Origin: Ancistrus triradiatus
Lineage: Eukaryota > Chordata > Actinopteri > Siluriformes > Loricariidae
Direction: 5' to 3'
Assembly (NCBI GenBank): GCA_025084515.1
Contig: JAJAGP010000271.1
Location: forward strand, 372,001-436,000
DNA: 64,000 nt
Shown: positions 57,000-64,000 of the stretch, in pieces
Numbering within the stretch: the first letter of the stretch is position 1
Layout of the letters: every line of letters starts with the position of its first letter
The notes under the pieces: model-generated
Told to the model about the DNA's origin: nothing
What the model saw: the letters and a program-made list of their open reading frames with translations, nothing else
Databases searched by the model: none
Made by a program: the position numbers and the translations under genes

Positions 57000-57085
57000 G
57001 GTGTACCTCTGCCTGCTTCTAGGGAATTCTGGGTTAGGCTCCAGAGCCTCAATTGTGACTCTGACTAGGGTAAATCAGGATGCTT
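57000..57085 (+). repeat. Tail of dispersed vertebrate repeat
   Basis: 'gaattctgggttaggctcca' and 'gactctgactagggtaaatc' match the tail blocks seen at 34540-34620 and 2995. Confidence 0.55.
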
Positions 57086-58372
57086 CTTGTTGATTTCCTT
57101 TATTATCCCAGCTTTTCCTGGGACAAATTGGACAACCTTAATTTTAATCTACAAGATGTGGTAGAAGCCCAGCATCATAAAAAAGAAAAGAAAAGCTTAC
57201 AATAAGAGAATTGGCATGTGGTCCACCATTGTTGTTCCAACAAGTTTAGCTGCTTTACCCAGTGAACACGTTTAATGTTGCCAGGACTTGATAGGCCAGA
57301 ACTCAATAGTCTAAACGTTCCCAGTTTTCGATACCTGAGTTTTTAAGTGGCTCCAGAGATAAACTTTAAAACAAGTAAAACGTAAAAAGCCTATAATGCT
57401 GAATTTATGGGCCCCTCAATTACTAGTCAAGGTTAAACTTAAGAAATCAGCCTTCCGGTCCCCTTAAGCACTCAAGCTATTTCGTATGTCACTTTCTCTG
57501 GAGTTAAAGTAGTATTTTGTGATATTTCGGTATTTAATCCTGTTAAAACACATGGCTCATCAATCAGCCCTGTTTGGCACTTTTTCTAACTGATTTCCAG
57601 AGGACACTCATTCTTGCTTTGATCCTTTCAGAGAAGAATAAATCACACGGCTGGGTGGTATGGGGATTATGGCGAGGCTAAGAGGCCTGACAGGTTGGGT
57701 GCAAGGATTCCAGGGATTTGCACGACCATGAGACAGAACACACCTGTAGGTAGTGTTAGTGAAGAGAGAGGAGGGTTGGTACAGTACCTGGGAGAGACAG
57801 GGAGCAGACTGCTGTGTTGTTTGCGCGTGAGAAAGTGAACTTGCATCATAAACATCACAGTATGTCCTCGCTTAACCTACTTTTTTATAGTGTTGTACCT
57901 CACAACTTTCTTAATGGCACATAAACACACCCAGCATTTCCGCTTCTAGACTTGTCGAGGCAACAACATCAGATCTAATGTGTTGTTGGTTGTGATTTGC
58001 GTGCGCAGAGCAAGGGGATTTATGCATTTATTTATACATTCTAGAGCCGGTGTACACACAGGCGTCAGTGTTAGCTCGTGAATTATTAGCAGAACATAGC
58101 TTGCCTTCAGCAGGGAGCTAATGACAGATATTTGAGGGAAGATTTACTGTCACAGAGTTCCTTTGCATGTTTGGGGCCTGGGTCTGCGCTCAGTCTTTAG
58201 TTTTTATGAATCCACTTGTCATTTAAGTTGATGTTATGAGTTGTTTTATTATGAAGAACTTCTCTGTAGCAATAAAGCTAACATCTGTCAAAAGTGCTGT
58301 ATCATAGTTCAGTCTGTTTTTTGGTCCGTAGACCATGTAGAAACTCAGATATTGGCAGAACAACTGTAAATT
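57086..58372. other. Non-coding DNA, part possibly conserved
   Basis: About 1.3 kb. The stretch 57940-58270 is complex, repeat-free and contains 'gggatttatgcatttattta'-type A+T cores, so it is a weak candidate regulatory element. No gene recognised. Confidence 0.45.
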
Positions 58373-58507
58373 CAAGTCAAGTCAAGTCAGATCTACTTAT
58401 ATAGCGCTTTTTACAATGGAGCATTGTCTCAAAGCAACTTTACAAGTTTAGATTATCTCCTAATAACTACGTCCAATCTCAAATTGAGCAAGCCTAGGGC
58501 GACAGTT
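58373..58507 (+). repeat. Repeat B, 5' part
   Basis: Begins with a short CAAGT array, then 'atatagcgctttttacaatg', 'gcaactttacaagtttagat', 'ctcctaataactacgtccaa' and 'gagcaagcctagggcgacag'. It stops there: the aggaagaaacctt half is absent. Confidence 0.85.
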
Positions 58508-58522
58508 AGTTCAATTAGAGGA

Positions 58523-58718
58523 CTGTGGTACTGTGATAGCCTAGCAGTTAAGATACTGGACTATGACTGAAAAGGTCCAGGGTTCAAATCCCACCTCTGT
58601 CAAGCTGCTACTGTTGAACCATCAAGCAAGGCGCTTAACATACAATTGCTTGGGTTATGAGATTGTACCAGTTGTATGTCTCTCTGGATACAGGTGTCTG
58701 CTAAAGACCAAAAATGTT
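58523..58718 (+). repeat. SINE-1
   Basis: The head 'gtgatagcctagcagttaag' contains the A box TAGCCTAGCAG (perfect to consensus), the B box is in 'cagggttcaaatcccacc' (perfect GGTTCAAATCC), the body is 'ttgcttgggttatgagattg', and the tail 'gctaaagaccaaaaatg' is decayed. It directly follows truncated repeat B. Confidence 0.85.
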
Positions 58719-58732
58719 AGTTTTGTATCTAC

Positions 58733-58870
58733 AGATAGTCCCCATTTTGTGATGGTCCAGTTTGCGATTTTGTGACTGTACGATGGGAATACACATAAAT
58801 ACACATTCAGCAGAAACCATACGTGAATTTTGAATTTCGATTTTTCCCTGGGTAAGCGATACACCACAAA
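58733..58870 (+). repeat. 'GGTAGTCCCC' repeat, short copy
   Basis: 'acagatagtccccattttgt' and 'gtgactgtacgatgggaata' resemble the repeat start at 56071, then diverge ('gggtaagcgatacaccac'). Confidence 0.5.
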
Positions 58871-59000
58871 ACTCTCCCTCACTTTCCTGTGTTAAGTCAG
58901 GAAATGAGGGGTGTGTGACATAGGAAGTGACATGGCGGGAGTGATGAGCACTGGGAAATGGAGTAAGGAAAAGCCGTGGTTGTGAGAATAAGCATTTTGT
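58871..59000. other. Non-coding DNA
   Basis: Short spacer. Confidence 0.5.
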
Positions 59001-59205
59001 GTCAAGTCAGATTTAATTATATAGCGCTTTTTACAATGGAGCATTGTCTTTACAATTTTAGATTATCTCCTAATAGCTACATCCAATCCCAAATTGAACA
59101 AGCCTAGGGCGACAGTGGCAAGGAAACTCCCTAAGTGTTATGAGGAAGAAACCTTGGGAGGACCAACACTCAAAAATGGACCCAACCTCCTTGGGTGGCG
59201 TAGAT
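59001..59205 (+). repeat. Repeat B, longer copy
   Basis: 'gtcaagtcagatttaattat', 'atatagcgctttttacaatg', 'gcattgtctttacaatttta', 'gaacaagcctagggcgacag', 'aggaagaaaccttgggagga' and 'gacccaacctccttgggtgg'. Together with 3920-4142 it defines the complete order of the family. Confidence 0.85.
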
Positions 59206-59400
59206 GATAAATGTAAGAATGAAACTAATTTATCTAAACTAATACGTCATGCAGTCATAGCTCAAATAAAATGTAAAATATGCACATCAGCATTAAGTAG
59301 TCCAATACACAGAGTCACTCTAGGATCTTGAGTCTAAGCAGGAAAGGCGGCACTTCGTCCCCAGATAACTGGAGGAGGGTTTTAACTTTCAATACATTAT
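59206..59400. other. Non-coding DNA
   Basis: No recognised feature. Confidence 0.5.
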
Positions 59401-59495
59401 CCAACAAATTACATGAGATATTCCACACTTTATTATGAAATAAGCTTTAACATTCAGCTTACAATGGATTTGTCAGAATGTAACCCATTGCAACG
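59401..59495 (-). repeat. Inverted partner of the repeat at 56071
   Basis: Reversed it reads 'ttacattctgacaaatccat', 'tgtaagctgaatgttaaagc' and 'ttatttcataataaagtgtg', nearly the same as 56090-56185. The two copies are in opposite orientation about 3.3 kb apart. Confidence 0.8.
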
Positions 59496-60136
59496 TTTTA
59501 TTTTTTATCAGTGTTACATTTTGACACTCTCATTCCAACTCCATTTCCAACATTCCGGATTCTATCCCAGAGCATTTAGGATTGGGGCCAATCCTATTCA
59601 CCAATATATTGATTCCTCTTACCCTTCCTACATTTCCTTAATCACATCCCCTGCTAATTAAACCCCTTGTCCAAAGAAGTCAAAGTTGTGGTTTCAGGGT
59701 TCGTTCACACACCGAGTAAGCCTTTGCTGCATAAGCTGTTTGTCACTAAATGTGTTCAACTCCACTTTCTGGCACAACCTGATATTAACCAATGACTGGT
59801 GGCCAAAATTTAAATGTCATTTTCTCATTAGTCTTTAGTGGCTATCATAAATAGGTACGAGTGAGATCTTGTGAGTGAAAAATTTAGTGATTGATGCCGT
59901 GTGATGGACTGTCATCATTCGAGAGTATTTCCACATGATAGTTATTGTTTCAGGTATGGTGCTGTGGACTTTAGTCAAGATAACGGGGTTTCTGAAAACT
60001 GATAAATGGCAAAACAAACTTACTCAGCCAAAAACATTCTTTAAGAATGCATCTACATACCAATTCATCAAAAGATCCTCGTGACTGTTTGCCTAGGTCC
60101 GCCACAGTATCTCAAATCACCTCAGTACAGTACATA
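59496..60136. other. Non-coding DNA
   Basis: No recognised feature. Confidence 0.5.
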
Positions 60137-61613
60137 CAGTGGGGCAAAAAAGTATTTATTCAGTCACTGATTGTGCAAGTTTTCCGACTTAGAAAGATGA
60201 GAGTTTTCCGGGACTTAGAAAGATGGGAGAGGAGGTCTGTTAATTTTTCATAATAGTACACTTTTAACTAGGAGAGGGACAAAATGAGGGAAAAAAAAAA
60301 AAGGGGAAAAAAAAAAAATCCAAGGAAAGGGAAACAATCACAAATGTAGGATTTTTTAATTTTTAAAGGATTTAATGTAAAATCAGGTTGGGGAAAATAA
60401 GTATTTGGTCTCACCCACAAAAAACAAGGCAAAGATTTTTCTGGCGTTTCCCAAATACCTGTAATCTTTCTTTAAGAAACCAAGCTATTTTGTCTTCCAC
60501 TCGTTACCTTATTCAAAAATGGCACATGTTTGGAACCTCGTTATCTGATATAAGAAAACCGTCCACAGCCCTCAAAAACATCAGGACTCCAAAAAAACTC
60601 AAAACCATGGCCATTAGACCAAAGGAGCTTGTCGAAGGACACCAGGTGAAGAAAAAATGGTTAGACCTGGCAACCAGGCTAGGGAAGAAGTGAATCTACA
60701 ATAGGCCAAGGCAGGTTTTGGTGTGAATAAAAATCAACTGTGGGGAGGCCAATTGTAAGAATACAAGAAACATGATCCTGTTCCCTCGATATGGGGCTCC
60801 ACGGGGGCCCAAAGATATATCCAGTGGGGGGTGGTCAAAAACAAATGATCATTAAGGGAACGGTGGAGCAAAAAAATCCCAGGGAACTAACTGGAGGGGA
60901 CCTTGGATGGAATGGGGGGCCTGCAGGGGAGAAAGCTTGGGACCAAAGTAAACAAAGGATGCCAATCAGTAAAACACTAACACGGAGAGGGACTAAGATT
61001 CCTGCAGTGCCCAAGGGGGGGCGTTGTCCCCCCTTTGCTTAAAGCCAAGTACATGTCCAGGGCCCGGTCTGAGTTTGCCAGGGAGAAGGCATATGGGATG
61101 GATCCAAGGAAGAAAAGATTGGGAAAAAATATTCATTGGGGGTGTCAGATTGAAACCAAAAAAAAATAGAACTTTTTGGTTAAAAAAAACTCAACTCAGC
61201 CCCATTAGAAAAAATTTGTGAGGGGAGTTGAAAAGGGTCCGTGTTTTTGCCCCAAAACCCTCAACTGCTTCTAGTTTTCGAGGAGATCTGCATGGAGGGA
61301 ATGGGGGCATGCAAAACCAGCTACCGTGTGTGGCCAAACCCTAGTGAAGACTTACAGGAAACGTTCGACCTCTGTCATTGCCAGCAAAGGTTATGTTACA
61401 AAGTATTGAGTTGAACCCAATTTATTGACCATCACCATAATTTACAATTAAATTCTTTAAAAATCCTACATTGTGATTTCCTGGAAGTTGCTTTCTCATT
61501 TTGTCTCTCATAGTTGAAGTGTACCTATGATGAAAATTACAGACCTCTCACATTTTTCTAAGTAGGAGAACTTGCACAATCAATGACTGACTAAATACTT
61601 TTTTGCCCCACTG
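60137..61613 (+). mobile_element. Tc1-B element with both ends and damaged interior
   Basis: Flanked by TA (60135-60136 and 61614-61615). The left end is 'cagtggggcaaaaaagtatt' and the right end 'acttttttgccccactg'. Left repeat, leader, gene and right repeat are in the expected order. Between about 60190 and 61270 there is a dense scatter of extra single bases, mostly lengthened A, G, C or T runs (for example two long A runs at 60290-60320), while both ends (60137-60180 and 61310-61613) are clean. An internal deletion near 61198-61202 joins the first catalytic region to a point after PDLN. Confidence 0.9.
60607..61409 (+). pseudogene. Tc1-B transposase pseudogene
   Basis: The start ATG is at 60607 (MAIRPKELVEGHQ, a mangled form of the MAKTKELSKDT start). 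The end is VTKY-stop at 61407-61409. Fragments of SESTIGK, TTRRDL, SARRVPLL and IELFG-type sequence can be traced only by changing frame every few codons because of inserted bases. Central DNDPKH is deleted. Inactive as written; part of the damage may be sequencing error. Confidence 0.85.
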
Positions 61614-61615
61614 TA

Positions 61616-62789
61616 AGTAAGGTCAAATCACTGTCAGTGCAGTTTGATTTCCCTCTATTGATGTCATCTCAGTCTAGTAAAAACTGCAATTATTCTTTGC
61701 CATTGTGCGTGAGTGTGAAATTCAACAGCAGCACAAAGCTTGACGTTATCAGCCATTACAAGATTAGAATAAATAATGTTTAATGAGGCATTAAACTGCA
61801 TCAAATGGACATTTCCTGGACCCAACGTGAAAATGCAATAAAGTGTTAACTGCACAAAGCCTGAACCATGACCGCATTCCAGTGAGGGGCAGCCCCACAG
61901 AGGCTCATCTGCACATCAAAGTGAATTCGCTCAGGTCTCAGATCTGCCTAGTTCGCCAGGACTCACATGGGTGCTGTGTTCGGTGTCGAACACTATCAGT
62001 GGGACAGATCTCCCTGATAGCCTACGCTTCATGGGAGCACATCGTTACAGCCTGCATACGGACCATCCGACGGAAAAGGTTAGAGACTCAAATAATAAGG
62101 GAAAGTAACAATCCACAGGACAATTCTGGTGGCCGTCGCTTCACAATTAACAAGGAAGAACCTGCAGAGTTACAAAATATGCCAGGGAAAGTCAGTAATT
62201 GGAGGTTGGCAGTCCCCTGACCCACCACAGCACTAACAATGAAACAGGTTTTCTGACTTTCTCCAAACAGGTGGCCAAAGTGAAGCTATAACTTGAATGG
62301 ACAATGACACTCAATCAGTGGAACTCATTTTGGGCCATTTAACACTGATCGTATCTACAATTACAGAGCAGATCTATTTCAATGTAAAGAATCAAATATT
62401 AAACAAGGTCAGGGTTTTCTCTCAAAGAATGAACTCAAATGTCCACAGAAAGCTTGACTCATTATTATTTTCCACTACTTGAATTTAAAAAGACTTGAGC
62501 AGGAATAAAAGTCAATAGAACAGCCATCAAAAAACAGGCAGCAGTCAAAGAGAAAATACCGCATGCAGTACATCTGAAGAAGAAAGATCTCCCTGTCCAT
62601 GTAGCTGCACAGCATTCCTCTTAGACAGCAGGCTGAAAATTAGTGCCTGGAATCATAATGCAGGGCTTTTTATATAAAATCCTCCAGAATCACTCCACAG
62701 TTCCTTAAGCTGACCCTCACAGACCAATAACCAGTAGGGTTCATGTTGAAAGCACATATGCAACATCCTTCAATTAATTTTTATTTATG
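61616..62789. promoter_or_regulatory. Candidate conserved non-coding block
   Basis: Repeat-free between two mobile elements. 61670-61870 is rich in A+T-core motifs of homeodomain type ('aataatgtttaatgaggcat') in complex sequence; 61860-62130 is richer in CpG. The 125-codon frame 61843-62220 has no recognised domain. A regulatory role is a guess from texture only. Confidence 0.3.
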
Positions 62790-62925
62790 TTTTTCCCTGT
62801 TTTATCCCCGCTTCAACCTGGTCAGGGTCACAGGGGGTCAAAAGCCAATCGCTGAATTCAGGGGCACAGGCAAGTACATACCCTGAAAAGGACAGCAGTC
62901 CATCTCTCAGGGCTCAAAGGGTGTT
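62790..62925 (-). repeat. Dispersed vertebrate repeat tail, minus strand
   Basis: 'gttttatccccgcttcaacc', 'tggtcagggtcacagggggt', 'caagtacataccctgaaaag' and 'gacagcagtccatctctcag' are the reverse of the tail blocks at 52222 and 57000. Confidence 0.65.
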
Positions 62926-63028
62926 ATGTGTCTGTCATGCCTGACGCATCCAGAAGAGGTCACTGGGACTCAAAGTCCAAATCACCATGGTCCGTTGTGC
63001 CAACTGAGTGCCTCATAAGAAATTTATA
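62926..63028. other. Non-coding DNA
   Basis: Short spacer. Confidence 0.5.
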
Positions 63029-63478
63029 CACTGCCTGACCAAAAAAAGGTTCGCTGGAACGCCTTGGCATCATTTCCACAAGTTTCTGCAAAGTCACAAC
63101 ATTTATTTCTGTCCAGAGTTGCATACATTTTTTCCTAAGATCTTGCCTTCTCCAGCACATCCCAAAGATTCCCAATAGGGTTCAGGTCTGGACTCTGTGG
63201 TGGCCAAATGTGATAATGATGGCTCATGCTCCCTGAACCACTCTTTCACAATCTAATCCCTCTGAAACAGATGAACATCTTTTCCACGACCACAGGATGT
63301 GTCTTTCGACATGGTTGTTTAACCAATGACAAGCTACTCACTGCATTAGTTAGGGTTAAAGAACTTGTTGCCAGCTGAAACATAATCACAGATGCAGTAA
63401 CTATCCGATGGGAGGCTCTTTTTTTAACTATTTGCTTAGTTAAATCCAGGTGGTGACCTTTGTTTTGGCCAGGCAGTG
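63029..63478 (-). mobile_element. Tc1-F deletion derivative (450 bp)
   Basis: Flanked by TA (63027-63028 and 63479-63480). The left end 'cactgcctgaccaaaaaaag' and the reverse complement of the right end 'cactgcctggccaaaacaaa' form the terminal inverted repeat. The left interior keeps the antisense C-terminus of a Tc1 transposase ('tctgcaaagtcacaacattt', 'ccttctccagcacatcccaa'); the right interior keeps the 5' leader and antisense start ('cgaccacaggatgtgtcttt', 'cgacatggttgtt'). Most of the gene is deleted. Confidence 0.85.
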
Positions 63479-63498
63479 TATAAAATGGGTGCTTTGGT

Positions 63499-63610
63499 CG
63501 TACAGTGGTCCAATACGCAACACCACCACTGCAGGTACCCAGGTGCCACCCAAACAGTTGATTGTGTCAGAGGGAGGGGAGGGCAGTTGAGGGATACCTG
63601 GGAAACACTG
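63499..63610 (+). repeat. SINE-2 fragment
   Basis: 'cagtggtccaatacgcaaca', 'ccaggtgccacccaaacagt', 'tgattgtgtcagagggaggg' and 'gttgagggatacctggga' follow SINE-2 order (see 34333). Confidence 0.6.
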
Positions 63611-63671
63611 CCATGATCCGGATATATACAGTACTTTTGCTTGTTTGTTTGGCAAGGGGGTCAACCGAATG

Positions 63672-64000
63672 GCTGGAGGCAAAAAGTCTTAGACCAATAC
63701 TAAAAATGTTTCTGTATTGCTATTTTCTTTAATAGCACATTTTTTTCCATTACATATGACATATAACAGTGTGAGTGAAAATTTTTATCTCTGAAAAAAT
63801 ACATACAATAGGGTTTTAAAAAAGCTTATAAGCATTTGGTATGTTCCCCTTTTGCTATAATGACATCCTGCACTCAAGCTGGCATGAACTCCACTAGTTT
63901 GTGCAAAACCTGAAGATCTATGGTGTCCAGCATGATTTCACAATATTCCAAAGAGTATCTTGTGATGTTACTGCAGGCTTGGATTTCTCCCTCTTCAAAT
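63672..64000 (-). mobile_element. Tc1-C element, minus strand, runs off the window
   Basis: Begins near 'aggcaaaaagtcttagacca' (decayed left end), then A/T-rich sub-terminal DNA. From about 63850 it is the antisense of the C-terminal transposase region: 'ccagcatgatttcacaatat' is the reverse of 'atattgtgaaatcatgctgg' at 38495-38514. The rest lies beyond 64000. Confidence 0.75.

Overview
This window looks like nuclear DNA of a bony fish: A+T-rich, no bacterial-style gene packing, and no long uninterrupted coding sequence. It is dense in decayed Tc1/mariner DNA transposons, tRNA-derived SINEs and other interspersed repeats of kinds known from teleosts. The repeat mix (tRNA-type SINEs with an 'aaatgtaaatg' tail, several Tc1 lineages, a repeat with a GCGCTTTT core) suggests an otophysan such as a catfish, but that is recall of repeat families, not a database match. 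I found no confirmed host protein-coding gene, rRNA, genuine tRNA or CRISPR array. The window is best read as intergenic or intronic DNA.

Layout. 1-8.4 kb is mostly single-copy: possible conserved non-coding blocks, one GCGCTTTT-core repeat, a decayed Tc1 piece, and an orphan 315-codon open frame over a tandem repeat and a pyrimidine-rich tract. 8.4-21.7 kb is a transposon cluster: a rearranged Tc1-B copy, three Tc1-A copies (one inserted in the tail of a SINE), several SINEs and a tetranucleotide repeat. 21.7-30.7 kb holds a probable gypsy-type LTR, a solo LTR with a perfect 5-bp target duplication, SINEs, a decayed Tc1-E and another Tc1-A. 30.7-36.7 kb is mainly single-copy with SINE-2 pieces. 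36.8-38.7 kb is a nest of Tc1-B inside Tc1-C. 40.4-46.9 kb is SINEs plus a locally duplicated patch at 42.0-43.3 kb and mobile-element debris. A 100-N assembly gap at 48,858-48,957 breaks another Tc1-A copy. 49.2-50.5 kb is the best candidate for a conserved regulatory block. 50.9-64 kb returns to Tc1-D (with a nested SINE), two Tc1-B copies, a deleted Tc1-F, repeat-B copies and the end of another Tc1-C.

There is no operon-like or pathway logic here. The transposases, where readable, are helix-turn-helix plus DDE proteins that cut and paste their own TA-flanked elements. Every copy I could read is broken by frameshifts, stops or deletions, so none looks able to make active protein. I use local family labels (Tc1-A to Tc1-G, SINE-1, SINE-2, repeat B) defined by similarity among copies within this window. 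No previously undescribed biological system is evident; the most informative things are transposon rearrangements, the solo LTR, a likely assembly artefact at 60.2-61.3 kb and candidate regulatory blocks.
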